From assembly GCA_965153455.1 (NCBI GenBank), contig OZ234496.1:9943863-10007862 (forward strand): a stretch of DNA of 64,000 bases, given 5' to 3'. The notes under the pieces are model-generated. The model did not search any database. It was not told the origin of the DNA and saw only the letters and a program-made list of their open reading frames with translations. The DNA is from Sphagnum compactum. Taxonomy: Eukaryota > Bryophyta > Sphagnopsida > Sphagnales. This document shows, one piece after another, positions 1 to 12,354 of this stretch (position 1 is the first letter of the stretch; every line of letters begins with the position of its first letter). The position numbers and the translations under genes were made by a program.

Positions 1-3000
1 CTAAATGGGCTATGAACTTGTTTCTCAACTTATTCTTCAGTAAGGATAATGTAAAGAGACACCTTTCATTTTGAATATTCCATGCTAAAACCATAACTAT
101 AGAACTTTCAATGAGTTTCAAACAATTTGAAATCTAATGAAAGATAGTTTGGTTGTTGGTTAACAATGACCACATTTGGGAACATAAATTCCAATTTGTG
201 GGTGGCTTCATTGTTATCACAACATTTGACATTGTCACAATTTTGGAAAAATAGGTCTTCTATTCTAATTAGGCGTCATCAAATAAGGGAAAAATGAAAA
301 GATTATTGACCTTTATGTCTTTCACATGGTAGTAATGGGCTTTCAAAATGATGAATTGAGCCAAGAATATGTGTTTAGCTTGTAGCTACAACCAAAATTT
401 GGGGAAAACAATGCATTGGCATTCATGATTTCTTGCAAGGGGCACTTCTGTTCCAATTCTTCAATTAGCTAATCAGTAGAGAAATAGCACTATTTAAAAA
501 CCTCTTCCATAACTAAGAGCCAATCAAACTTTGAAACCCAATTTAGCACTCTTGTCAATGTGCATTGATTATATTACACGTAAGTCTGACAATTTGTTTT
601 GGAATGTAGCACATTCAATCTTGTATGTGGGTTCAAAACCTAACCACAATGCATTTGAGATCATTACAATGCTTCAAGATGTCCAAATTTTAATTGAAAT
701 GATTTAGTCCATACTTGGTTTGCTCATCACAATAAATGTGATGTAAATCTCACAATACTTGCAACAAAATCACATATAACCAAGCTTGGATTTGAACAAA
801 CTTTAATAGACCTTAAACACTTTCAATCATAGGGATAATGTAAATGAAACCAAAAACACCTAGACAATTTCAATTTTCCTTGGTAGCATCATGTGCAACT
901 TGTTATTCAAACATTTGTACGAATGGTCAAATTTTGATTGGAAGGAGAAAGCAAGGAGATCCAATATGTTTTCACATTTCCAAGGATTTTCAATGGTTTG
1001 CACTTTACAAACTAATCAACAAATTGGCCTTTGTTTAATTGACAATTAGGGGATGTAGTATACTATGTGTACAAAAATTGTAGTAAGCTTCAACCTTGGA
1101 TACAAATGGTAATTTGGAAAGAATTAGGACACCAAGAAAATGATATTTCTTTTCCAAATGACGCGCAAAAAAAGAAAGGAGGTGAAACTAAAGTTTAATT
1201 CATTAGGAGGCAAATTTATAATTTACTTGAATGTAAATAGGGTGTTTAACTTCATTATGAAAACATACCTTGAACATACCTGGAATATTTTGATTTTAAT
1301 GCAGTATTATTTTAATATTCCATTATTTCATAATGTAACAAAATACACAAGCTTATTTGAATTGTTTGAAAATTTTATCAAATAGTGACTTCCTCAACGT
1401 TTGTATTGCAAGATTAGTTTGGTGGGCAACACAATGCACCCCAAACATGAAGTGGGCACATTTCTCACATAGTTATATTATAACACCTTTTTTTATCACC
1501 TTGGAAAATAAAAACCCTATTTACACAAAAATTGGTGAATATGGAATCTAGGTCAAACTTAGAAAAATCCTCAAAATTATATCACACTTACAACCACTTG
1601 ATTTTTTTGAAATTGTCTACAATACCACCATTCATCAACACTTGTTCCAACATTTGAAATATGTGGATGTGTTTCCAACCTTGAACTATATAAACATGAA
1701 CACCAATTCAAGGTTGGTAAGTGATAGAGATAACTTCATCAAGATTAATCAAATGAACTTTGTTGTTTAAATTGCAAGATGTGTTTTGTTAAGCACAAGC
1801 TTGTGGATGCAATTAACCATGCCCCATGCACATGTGTTGTTCCAATGATGCCAAGGGTTGTTAAGCATTTGGGATAAGATCTTGAACAAGTCTATCATGC
1901 TTTCATAGTCTATAATCGGGAAACCATGCATGAAGAGGTGTTAAATTGTCACAAATTACACAAATTTCCATTTGCATTCAATATGCAATCTACCTTTCAC
2001 ATAGTCAAATACATAATTTATATAGTGCATTGAAGGAAATTGCTTCTCCTTTTTGGCATGCCAATTCATTGAACTCATTTAATTAAATTCTCCCATAGTT
2101 AATTTTGACCTAGCAATAGTGATTTTGTGACGCCCAACATACTTCTAAAGGTTGTCAAATTTTGGCACCAAAAGCTTTTTTCAATTATTTACATTGTTGT
2201 GGACCATAAACTTGACCATCATCATCTTACAATTTGCCCTTAACATTGCTTTAGGCCAAAACAACTTGCCAACCTAAACACCTTAGAAGACACCATTCAA
2301 TTTTCAACTTACCTTTTTAAGTTTTTTTGTGTTTTTGGAGGACTTCATCACAAATTTAGCATGTGATGAATTAATAATGAAAATCGTGCGAAGTTTGTTC
2401 ATAATTCATAGGTCTTTACATTTTACACACAAATATCATGCATTGAAAACATGTTTGACACAAATAAATGTGTTAATGGATGAAACACAAATATATGAAT
2501 GAATGAATGAATGTCACATGAATTTCACATCTTCTATGTGTCAAATGTGTTTTTAATGCATAATATTAATGTGTGAAACGTATGAATTATGGATGAACAA
2601 ATTTTGCATGATTTCCATTACTAGTTCGTGAGATGCTAAGTTTATGATGACATGCCATTATAATCCAATTTTGAAGGGTTACAACACTTTGATAGGTTTG
2701 AAAAAAATGCCTAAATTTGAAGTTTGTGGGTGGTTCACACATAGGCTTCCAAAGAGAAAATGAGACACCAAACTTATATTAAATCCTTCAATAATTGCAA
2801 TGAATTCATGAAAAAACATTGAACAAATTTTCATTCACCAACACCTTGAGGTTTGCAAAATGCGTTTCCCATTCAAACTAAACAACAATACTAAAAAATA
2901 TGGACTCTTTCCCTTCACTCAACCACAAGTTTCAACTATTACGCACATGCAATGGAGCAAAAAGAAATGTTGTAAACAAAAGGTTTTTGCAAGTTTCATG

Positions 3001-4270
3001 TGCATGGAACATCTTTAGATTGATAACGACTTTTTGAATATATCAATAAGCCAATATGATTTCCTTGACCATGTGCTTTGTGCATGTAAACACAATTTTT
3101 TTCTTAGTAAATCACCAAATCCCAACTCCATGATGGTGTGTACAAGAGAACGTAAAAAGTTCAAATACCAACAATAAAGGTTACAATGGCATTTACATCA
3201 CATGCAAGTGGAGAATGTGAATGGCAATGAGAGGAAAACAAAGGTGAAGGATGATAATGATGGGTGGAAAATGAAGGTTGAAAAAGTTGTGAATGGGATT
3301 GTTGTTGCTTCGAATTGATGTGAGTTTGTAATTTCCTCATTGAAAGTTGGCATTTGACAATGTTCACATGTTACTACCACCAATTACCTCCTTTTTTTGT
3401 TGATGTAGTGGGTGAATTTATATTATTTTTTCACATTGAATCATGGGGGGAAATGGTAAATTTTGCATTCTAAACCAAACAGGTCAAATTTTTTTGTGGA
3501 AGGTTGAAAAAGATGCAAAATTTTGCTAATAAAAATATGTTGCTAATCATTGGATGAGATAAAGGTCTTCAACTAACAAACATAATTTTCTTGAAAGGCA
3601 TGAGGCAAAGAGTTAATCCCTTTGGTGTAGTCCTAATAATCTATCATAAGTTTTGGCCTTTCCCATGTAAAGGATTTTAATACCTAGTCTGGCTCGGCAT
3701 CAAGGTGCCTAATAATTTTATTTTTGTACATTTGGGAGTAATAATAATAATATTTTATAATTTGACATTATACTAAATAATGGAGCTAGCTTGTTTGAAA
3801 GTTTATTTTCTTTGCAATACATGCATGTATTTTTTTTAAAATTAAAAATTGCAAAAATAATAATTTTATTGCTTAACCAACCTACATATTATTACGATAC
3901 AAATATTTTTACATAGCTATAATTTTTTGCAAAAATTCAAATATTTAATATGACAAAATCCATTAACTTTAACCCATTTAAACACTAGATTGAGGCTAGG
4001 CTCATTAGAAGCCATAAAGACAACTCCCATTCCCTTTCCCCATCAGAGGAAAATTCCACAGGGGAGAAGGTCTTGACTCTTGACACCATATATAATTCCC
4101 TTGGCGTGACCTTATGTTTCCTGGATTTGTCCCTTCAGTTGAATTTTGTTGCCCCCTTGATGGCATCAGGATCTTTGGCGTCCCCTTTGGTTTTGTTTCC
4201 TTTATTTCTTTTTTTTTGCAAGAGGTTCTAGGCAAGGATGTTTGACATGTAGACATGATCCAAAAATTTA
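1..4270. other. AT-rich intergenic DNA, no gene recognised
   Basis: No open frame here has family resemblance or a believable splice pattern. The few frames of 60-80 codons have the composition expected of random AT-rich sequence. A short ATGA tetranucleotide run lies near 2498-2513. The text resembles the gene-free stretches at 28.5-30, 33.2-34.1 and 48.4-52.2 kb, so it is probably old, decayed repeat DNA. I see no terminal repeats or target duplications that would define an element. Confidence 0.6.
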
Positions 4271-4279
4271 GGTGATGTC

Positions 4280-5345
4280 TAGGTGGCTTTTGGTATCCTC
4301 TCCCAATGTTTTGCCTAAAGGCCTTCCTTTTTGTTTCATTATTTCCCCCCCTTCCAAGTTTCGAAGTCAACTTGCCGTTTTTGATTCCACCTTGTTGGGA
4401 GTTTTTGAGAGGCTTTTGGGTTTAGGCTTGTTGGAATGCCTCGAGGCCCTTCTTGTTCATCGATATGTGGCTCTCCCCATTTCTAATGGGGGTCTAGGGT
4501 TGATTTCTTCGGAGGTCATTCTCTAGCTGCAATTGGGGAGTTGGGGCTTAGTAACCTTTATCATAGTTTCCAAGTTTTTATTATATTTTCGTCTGTTTTT
4601 GTTGGAGGTGATTGGTGCAAGTACCTTGGGGTCCCTCCTTTTCCAAGCATATTTGAGATCAATGCAAAAACTTCTTCCCTTGGGATTTGTAGCATGTGTC
4701 CCCCCTTTTTAGTGGTTAGCTGAGAGAGGTGTAGATTGTTTCTAGAAAGTATTTTAGAAAGATTGCATCATTTATTAACATCCTTTCTTATTTACCTTTC
4801 AATACACATTGAGCATGCTTGAGGTTGTGTGTGGGGCCGAGTGCGGGCGTTTGGTTGTTAGCACACCCATTCATTCCTTTCATTCGCCTACCTTCATATG
4901 TTTTCTCCACCACATTGCACAATAGGTTGAGTCTTTTCCATCTTTTAGTCTTTGGGGTGTCACGTTACATTTGTAGTTAATTGTTGGATCTTATTGGGAT
5001 CCACCTTCTTTGTTGCGTGCATGGTGGGGAAAGGATAACCATGCATGATGTTGTGCGAAATGTTTTTGCGGCCATTGCGAAAGATGCAAGATTTCATGTT
5101 TTGCGAGAATAAACCTGTCCTTTCGCCCCTTGCCTTACAGTCTTTCCACTGTTAAATTGACATTATGTTATTAGTTGATGGTGTCCACACATTGGCAGAC
5201 ATTGTCATTGTCGACCTCATTCGAGTTGATTTGGTTTCATAGGTTACTTTTGTTCGTGGGGTTGTGATGATAGTTGTGGCCCAGGTAAAGGATGGTTTTT
5301 ATTGGGCTTGGTTCTTAGTGGACATGTTTTTCTATCCAAAAGGAG
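4280..5345 (+). pseudogene. Decayed non-LTR retrotransposon, reverse-transcriptase C-terminal part
   Basis: Reading across frames gives pieces of the region after the RT catalytic core of LINE-like elements. Near 4370-4480 the translation contains FDSTLLGVFERLLGLGL and then LPISNGGLGLISSEVI, the familiar LPxxxGGLGLxS signature of these polymerases. Further on, near 5175-5325, comes DGVHTLADIVIVDLIRVDLV, an in-frame TAG, then VTFVRGVVMIVVAQVKDGFY. This matches the post-RT segment (LADVVIVDPTRADLV type) seen in such elements. In-frame stops and frameshifts show it is dead. I saw no catalytic FADD box, so only the 3' half of the ORF remains. The exact clade cannot be told from this. It could also be described simply as an RT-domain pseudogene. 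Confidence 0.65.
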
Positions 5346-6540
5346 GGCCCTTTGCCAAAACATGTTTTGGCAAAGGGCGTTGAAGGCCCTCCTTTTTCAA
5401 ATTTACACACATTTTACAAGCAAAAGGTGTTAGTGGCGTTATAACATGTGCATGTGATCTCTATTTTGAGAAGTGTCGTTCCAATAGGTCAGGGTTCTTC
5501 TAGCTAGGTGTCCTTTTAGGAGGTCCTCCCCTTTCCTTATTTGATTTGCTTCTCACGACAAGAGAGGGTTCGGGAACTTGACGTTCCCTTTGTGATTCGC
5601 TTTCTTAGGTGCTTCTTTTGTCTTCTTGGACATGGGTCCTTCCATTTTGTTCTTTGTACTCCCCCTTTTTTGGGTGCTTTGATTTATTTATGATTGGCAG
5701 GGTTTCATCATAATTCTCCTTAATGTTATGGCGTAGTGCCCTCCTCCTATCCCTAGGATTCGGCCAATGCCCCCCCCCCCCCCTATGGACTATTGGGAAC
5801 TCTTTGCTTTGAATTCCCCCCCCCTCCCCATCAAAAGAAAAAAAGGGAGCACCCTTCACTCCATGGGCATGACTTCTCATTGGTTCCATGGAAATTCTAT
5901 TCCTAAAATTGGCTGCCACTAGTTTTGGCCTGGAGGAATAGCCCTTCCAGAGAACACCCTACCTAATTGTGCCTGGTGATAGATACCTCCTCCTAAGGTC
6001 CTTCCAATAAACACACAGAAATTATCTGGAAGGGTTGTTGCCAGACAGAAGAAAGCAGCTTAGCTACCCTATCAATGCACCTACCAAAATACAAATAATT
6101 TTATATATCCTACACACAGTTCATTCATATAAAATAATAATAATAATAACAAACCAAGCCCAACTTCCAAGTAGGCGTTCCAGTAACTTATTACTTAGTA
6201 CCTACCTGTTTCTCATACTTTCAACATTCCATTTTTTGTTTGTTTCCTATTTATTAAAAATGGGGCCAAAAGTTTGTTTGGCCCAAGAGTTGGGGGAGGG
6301 AAGGGTAGAGGAAGGGGGGGGGGGGGGGGGGGTAAGGGGGGTGGAATTTGGGAGACTAGGTAGAGACTAGAGACTACTTGCTACCTACTCTCAAGAAGGC
6401 CCCCCAATAATACTTAGAATAGTAGGTGACGCCAGCCATGCAACAAAACAAACATTATAAGACTAATAAAGAGTAGTTGCTGTGAAATGGTTGTAATAAT
6501 AAGTCGGGCGGAATGGCGAGTGAGAGAGTGAGTGAACAAG
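5346..6540. other. Intergenic, with C and G homopolymer runs
   Basis: No gene recognised. A run of 14 C lies at 5770-5783 and a run of 19 G at 6314-6332, with further G- and C-rich patches around them. The frames that cross these runs are composition artefacts. The first part (to about 5600) may be the rotted tail of the retrotransposon upstream. Confidence 0.5.
5347..5378. repeat. Perfect 32-bp palindrome
   Basis: The 32 bases are their own reverse complement: the left half begins GCCCTTTGCCAAAACA and the right half mirrors it with no spacer. An outer pair (AAAAGGAGGG before, CCCTCCTTTT after) extends the symmetry, interrupted by about 7 extra bases on the right side. It sits at the 3' end of the retrotransposon relic. 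No gene or terminator is evident next to it. Confidence 0.85.
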
Positions 6541-7240
6541 GCGGATCCCACCCTCCCTCCTTTCCCCCCCCCCCACCCCCCCACCCCATTCCACAACAAT
6601 GTTTTTTTGGGGGTCAGTTTTGTGATGTAGCCAAAGTGGTGATCATCCATACGAATATTTAGCCAAATTTTGTTACAAGCTGAACATGAAAGTAAGTTTT
6701 TAAAACACATCTGTCTATTATATATTTGGCTTTACCTACTTGAAACCATGTAGAGAAATCTGGCGACTTTTTTTCTTAAATTTGGGCTGAAATCTGGATA
6801 TTTATTATTTTTTTAAAACAATTAATTTTTAGCAGTTTTTAATTTCTCTTTTTTGGCTCAGTGATATTTTGTTTTAAATTTTCTGCTAATGCTTCGTCGT
6901 CGTCGGCTTGCATCCCATCCCAAGAGAGATTTAGCATTAAATGACGACAAGTTTTTAGAACCTGTCTCAATAAAGGAAAAAAAACAAAACACTAGTTATG
7001 ACAATATACTACCAAACTGAAATCAGAGTCCAAAAAGTGGCTGAAAAAAATCAAAATTTCCCCCCGAAATTTGTCGATTAAAAAAAAGGGGGAAATATTT
7101 AGCCAGAATATTCCCTTTTAAAAAATCCGCATTTTTTGGCGAAGTTTCGTACCAATGGAAAAGAAAAAGAACGCTGATATTGCCAGCCAAAAAAAGAAAA
7201 GAAAAAAGAAAAAAACAGAAGGTTGTGAAGAATCCGCGGG
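6540..7240 (-). repeat. Dispersed non-coding repeat, copy 1 (upstream of RHM)
   Basis: On the minus strand, 6666-6627 reads TTGGCTAAAT, 8 bases, then GGATGATC and ending CACTTTGGCTAC. The same core recurs at 52589-52629 with only a few changes, and partly at 12623-12652. A second block at 7030-7160 shares an AATTTCCCCCC stretch, an AATATTCCCTTTT stretch and GGCGAAGTTTCG with 52250-52400. Its ends are not defined: I found no clear terminal inverted repeat or target duplication. Confidence 0.6.
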
Positions 7241-7339
7241 TTTCCAAGGGGCTGGCGCTAGGTAGGGAATGAAAGATGATTCTTGCGGAAAGCGCATGTG
7301 GAATGATTGGGTCGTCGGGTGGGCAGTTTGCGGGAATTG

Positions 7340-8759
7340 TTGATTAGTGTCAGAATTGTTCTCTTCTTTGTCTGTCTTGGGCCTCCCTCCTGCTCCTCCT
7401 CGTCACGCCCCTCACCCCCACCCCTCACGATTGCACTTTTCCTCTCACGCTTATGAATGCGCGCGGAGCCTTCCCCTTCCCCCCTATAATGCACTTGCAT
7501 TCCAGATCTTCAGGAAGGTTGCTGCAACGCCTGCCTGCCTGCATGCTGCCTGCCTTGTTGTTACAAAAATAGATCTTCAGTGTGGCCGGCTGCTCTGTCC
7601 GCGCGGGTATTTCGGTTTGAAGTGCGTGCGTGCGTGCGTGCATATCGTTCTGCTTTGTTTGTTTTCTTTTTTTCTTGCTTTTTTTCTTCCTCTTCTTGCC
7701 CTTGGTTTGAGAACTCGGGGAGTGGCGAAATCGGGGAAGTGCAGATCCGTGCATTCGTTTGGATCGGTTTCTTTTCTCTCAAAAACTGACTGACTTGTGG
7801 TCTCATTTACAGGGCGCGGCCGTAGGAGGAGTCTGTCGTTGTTCAGAGGACTTGAAGAAGTTTTGGAGGAATCTGACGAGATTTTCGTGATTTTGTGTAA
7901 GATCTCTTCTACTTCTCATTGCCTTGAATTTTTCACTTTTTTTCCCTTTTTTTTTGGGTCTGTTGATAATTATGGCGATGTCTGTAATTAGAGTGAATGT
8001 GGAATCGGAAGCTGCATGTTCGCATGTATGGCAGTTTTGTTCGTTTGAGAAATTTTTCGCGCGGATTTAGTTTAGCTTTTTTTCTTTTTGTGGTTTCCTT
8101 TTTTCTTGGATCGGCGGTTCTTGGAGGTGCGGCGCGCGGGGGGGGCGGGTGTTGGTTTTGAGACTTCATGCGATCACGCATTATCTCCTTTGTTTTTTCT
8201 GTTCCTTCGCTTCTGAGAGTCCGGTGCCGGAGTTTTTAGAGTTTTGCGGTCCTCACATGGTGGACAATTTTTTCTTTTGTTTCCTCCGGTGGATTTGTCG
8301 ATCCCGCTCAGACAATTTTGCTCACTCCAGCTGTGATATGATAGAGCATTTATGTCCTGCTATAGCAAGGGAGGACCTTTCTGGATCAGCAGTCGGAAGT
8401 AGATTGCTTGGTGGTCTTGTTGCTTCCATTCGGTCCTGTGGTACTAGGATGTGAGGAGTTCTTGGTCAACAGTTTGGAGCAGATTTCTTGGCTCTGTTTT
8501 CGTTCGCATTCTGTCATATCGCAGTTGGATTGTTTCCGGTTTATGATCTTCCTGTTGTCGTCAAATTGGAGAAAGTCTTGATGATGCGTGTGCACACTTA
8601 TCTCTCTGTGTTTCTGTCCCCTTTCTCTTTGTCTCGCCCGGTTTTCTCTTTTGGTTCCAGCGAAGACTAACGTTGTTTTGCGGCCATGGAATTCTGATAG
8701 AGAGACTGTTGTTTCAGTGAAGAATATCCAGGGAGATCGCGCAGACACTTTTGATCACA
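7340..8759 (+). promoter_or_regulatory. RHM promoter region and 5' leader with a probable leader intron
   Basis: The stretch upstream of RHM is pyrimidine-rich (7370-7490), with a TATA-like CTATAAT near 7484 and short GCCT and GTGC tandem runs at 7528-7556 and 7622-7642. A good donor GTAAGATC at 7897 and an acceptor TTGGTTCCAG ending at 8660 would define a 764-base intron in the untranslated leader, an arrangement common in highly expressed plant genes. Neither the transcription start nor this splice is proven by the sequence. The ORFs in this stretch overlap one another on both strands and look non-coding. Confidence 0.5.
8686..8697 (+). promoter_or_regulatory. Three-codon upstream ORF in the RHM leader
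   Basis: ATG GAA TTC TGA lies 63 bases before the RHM start codon, downstream of the predicted leader intron, so it should be present in the mature mRNA. Its context (GCGGCCATGG) is a strong plant initiation context, stronger than that of the main ATG (CACAATGG). A minimal uORF in such a context can lower translation or set up re-initiation. This is inferred from position and context only. Confidence 0.45.
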
Positions 8760-11314
8760 ATGGGAGAAGCCGCGTATACCCCCAAGAACATCCTCATTAC
8801 TGGAGCCGCAGGGTTCATCGCGTCTCATGTTGCCAACCGGCTGATTCGCAACTATCCGCATTACAAGATCGTGGTGCTGGACAAGCTGGACTATTGCTCC
8901 AACCTCAAGAATCTGTTGCCCTCCAAGTCCTCCGAGAATTTCAAGTTTGTGAAAGGTGACATTGGGAGTGCAGATCTTGTCAACTACCTTCTCATTACCG
9001 AGGGAATTGACACCATCATGCACTTTGCTGCACAAACCCATGTTGACAATTCGTTTGGCAACAGCTTTGAGTTTACAAAGAACAATATCTATGGGACACA
9101 TGTGTTGCTGGAGGCTTGCAAAGTGACAGGTACTGTTCGCCGCTTCATTCATGTGAGCACTGATGAGGTCTATGGTGAGACTGAGGCTGATGCCATTGTG
9201 GGAAACCATGAAGCATCCCAGTTGCTTCCCACAAATCCTTATTCAGCCACCAAGGCCGGTGCTGAGATGCTGGTGATGGCATATGGTCGCTCATATGGGC
9301 TGCCTGTCATCACCACACGAGGCAACAATGTGTATGGACCTAACCAGTTCCCTGAGAAGCTCATCCCCAAGTTCATTCTTTTGGCCATGCAGGGGAAGCC
9401 CCTCCCCATCCATGGAGATGGATCTAATGTGCGCAGCTACCTTTACTGTGAAGATGTGGCTGAAGCATTTGAGGTTGTGCTGCACAAGGGAGATGTTGGC
9501 CATGTTTATAACATTGGTACAAAGAAGGAGCGGACAGTCCTCAACGTTGCTAGAGACATATGCAACCTCTTCAACCTTGACTGTGAGAAGTCTATTCAGT
9601 TTGTGGATAATCGTCCTTTCAATGACCAGCGCTACTTCTTGGATGATGCCAAACTGAAGCAGATTGGATGGCAGGAACGCACCACCTGGGAAGAGGGCCT
9701 GCGCAAGACATTGCAATGGTACACCAGCCACTCTGACTGGTGGGGGGATGTTTCAGGAGCACTTGTTCCCCATCCCCGTATGCTCTCTATATCTGGGGTG
9801 GAGAAGCTTGCTGATCTTCAGAAAACCCCTGAAAATAAAACTGATGTTGAGAAAACCAACACTCCCAAAGAGCACCCTATTGCAAATGGTAATGGCCATG
9901 CATTTGGGAATGGTACACTGAAACATCAGGAGAATGGTGTCCCGAAAAAGACCTTGAAGTTTCTGATCTATGGCCGTACTGGCTGGATTGGTGGTCTTCT
10001 CGCAAAGTTATGTCAGAAGCAGGGGATATCATATGAGTATGGATCTGGCCGGTTGGAGAATCGGGTGCAACTAGAGGCAGACATTGCATCTGTAAAGCCC
10101 ACCCATGTTTTCAATGCTGCAGGTGTGACAGGGCGGCCAAATGTGGACTGGTGTGAAAGCCACAAGGTTGAGACCATCCGCGCAAATGTTGTTGGTACTC
10201 TGACTTTGGCAGATGTTTGCAAGACAAACAACTTGCTTCTTGTGAATTTTGCAACGGGGTGTATTTTTGAGTATGACAAGACTCACCCCCTTGGAACTGG
10301 CATTGGCTTTAAGGAAGAAGACACACCAAACTTTTTTGGCTCATACTACTCCAAGACCAAGGCCATGGTGAGTGCTCAGATGTTGTCACATGCTGTACCT
10401 TTTGCACTTTGCACTTCACTTGTCTCACTGCAGGAATGAATCACTGTGTCAACATATATTCCTGGTAGCCAGGGTTCTGCAAGTAATCAGTAGGTTGAGA
10501 GTGTTGCAATACATCTAATCACATTCTTTAGATTATTCCAAACTGTCATTGTGTTTAAACTATTACAGGATTTTGACAATCCTGTTGACTGTGAAAAGTT
10601 ATTCCATGGGTACACTAGGGCCGAGGTCCCTCTTTGACCTACAAGTACCCAGTGTCGACACATAATGAGATCTCATAATGTGCACCTTGTGACTATGAGC
10701 TCATTTCTTTCGTAGATGGCCACTACTAGTAGGGTGTTTGTCTTGACTGTTTGCAATTCTGTTGGCTAGTCAGGCATTCAGATCTCACTCTAGTTTGGAT
10801 TACTCAAATCCTGCACTTCTCCCTAAAGTGGAAATCTGACTCCAGTTTGGGCACTGAACAGGTTGAAGAGCTTCTCAAAGAGTTCGATAATGTGTGTACC
10901 CTGCGTGTGCGGATGCCCATCACTTCCGATCTTCAGAACCCACGAAATTTCATCACAAAGATTTCTCGGTATCAGAAAGTGGTGAACATCCCCAATAGCA
11001 TGACAATCTTGGATGAGTTGCTGCCAATTTCAATTGAAATGGCCAAGCGAAACCTGCGGGGAATCTGGAACTTCACCAACCCAGGTGTGGTGAGTCACAA
11101 TGAGATTTTGGAAATGTATCGGGAGTACATTGACCCAACATTTACCTGGAAGAACTTCACTCTAGAGGAGCAAGCAAAGGTCATTATTGCAGCTCGTAGC
11201 AACAATGAACTTGATGCATCAAAACTGCAAAAGGAGTTCCCTGAGATGTTGCCAATCAAAGAATCTTTGATCAAGTATGTATTTGAACCCAACAGGCAGG
11301 TTCACAGTAAGTAA
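8760..11314 (+). CDS. RHM: Trifunctional UDP-rhamnose biosynthesis enzyme (RHM)
   Basis: This enzyme converts UDP-glucose to UDP-L-rhamnose in the cytosol for pectin and flavonoid glycosylation. There are two exons: 8760-10367 and 10862-11314, joined at phase 0 (ATG|gtgagt ... aacag|GTT), giving 686 aa against about 670 for Arabidopsis RHM1. The N-terminal 4,6-dehydratase half has the NAD-binding GAAGFIA (15-21), the catalytic TDEVYG (134-139) and YSATK (161-165). After a variable linker (about 350-395), the C-terminal epimerase/reductase half has GRTGWIGG (405-412), and YSKTK at 530-534 just before the intron. Start chosen: the open frame reaches back to a TTG at 8751, but the ATG at 8760 gives MGEAAYTPKNILITG, aligning with known RHM starts. 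If the intron is retained, the frame stops at 10439 and loses the end of the reductase. All key motifs are intact, so I expect it is functional. Confidence 0.96.
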
Positions 11315-12354
11315 GAGATTAGAACCATAGTCCCCCTTCTGGTACCATTTATGTCAATAATTTGCAGAGAGCAATGTTCTTGACATATTGCTCATTTCTT
11401 GGAGTGAGGCCTGCAAAGCAAGTGGTAGGAATGGCCAAGTCCCTATTTTGTTGTTTGGCCTAGTAGATCCTCCGTAGACAGTTTAAATTGTCATGGTGTT
11501 TGATCACCACTACTCTTGGTAAATTTAACATTTTCTGCCTAGCAAATAATCTGGGCATTTAGCTTTTTCAATCTGAATCTCAGGTTGATGTAATTCTTTT
11601 CCAGGAAATCCAACAGGTGGTTATTTAAATCAGCTATATTGACGTTGTTCTGTTGTGGTCTATGGCATGATTGCACTCTGTAAAGTTCAGATTTGAGTCA
11701 GAATTCCTGCCCATGGTGAAAATTAATAAGTATCAGAGAGTTTTTCAAGCTCTTTAAGCTCTTAATCTGTGTCATACTGTGACATGCTCAAACTAGCTTA
11801 GTTCAGGTCAGGTTTTTAGCAGAAACTAATCGATGACGGCAGACTTGAAGTTTTAATTGTAAGCAAGTCTGGCGAGTTTCTTGAGCAAAATTGAAAAATG
11901 CATTTGGAGTTTGACAAGCCTTGCAAACATTTGCAAACAGTAGGATCCACTGAAGAATTTTGAAATCTGTTGGGGTCCTTGGAAGTCCTTGGAGTATTGT
12001 ATTAGTTGATCTCGCATCCACAACATCTTAATTCTCTTGACAAACCCATTGAAGCAAACGAGGTCATGTACTTCCGTTGAGGAAAACAGGGTCCTGTAGT
12101 TATTTCAATGGTGATGGATGTCAATGAAGAATATTGGGCAGATATGATCTTTTGAAACAAAAACATTCAATCGATATGCACATCGATTGGTATATAAATG
12201 TTTCTTTGAATTCTTAGGATTTTTGGTGTGTTGTATAGTAATCTTAAGAAAATCCTGCCCACTACATGTTGCCAGAATGTAGTTGGCAGCATTTTATTTT
12301 TATATTTTTTCAAATTCCTCAAGTAGGTTCAGTGGCGAGGATCCCCGGCATTAA
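11315..12354. other. RHM 3' flank, no gene
   Basis: The first few hundred bases are probably the RHM 3' untranslated region. No AATAAA hexamer stands out. Nothing here resembles a coding exon on either strand. Confidence 0.5.

Noticed and set aside
7347-7806. Several overlapping ORFs of 70-148 codons on both strands
   Set aside because: They fall in pyrimidine-rich promoter/leader sequence of RHM, are low-complexity, and overlap each other in opposite strands.
8667-9209. 180-residue minus-strand ORF opposite RHM
   Set aside because: It is a shadow of the RHM coding frame: high-quality codon structure on the plus strand leaves an open antisense frame. No independent homology.
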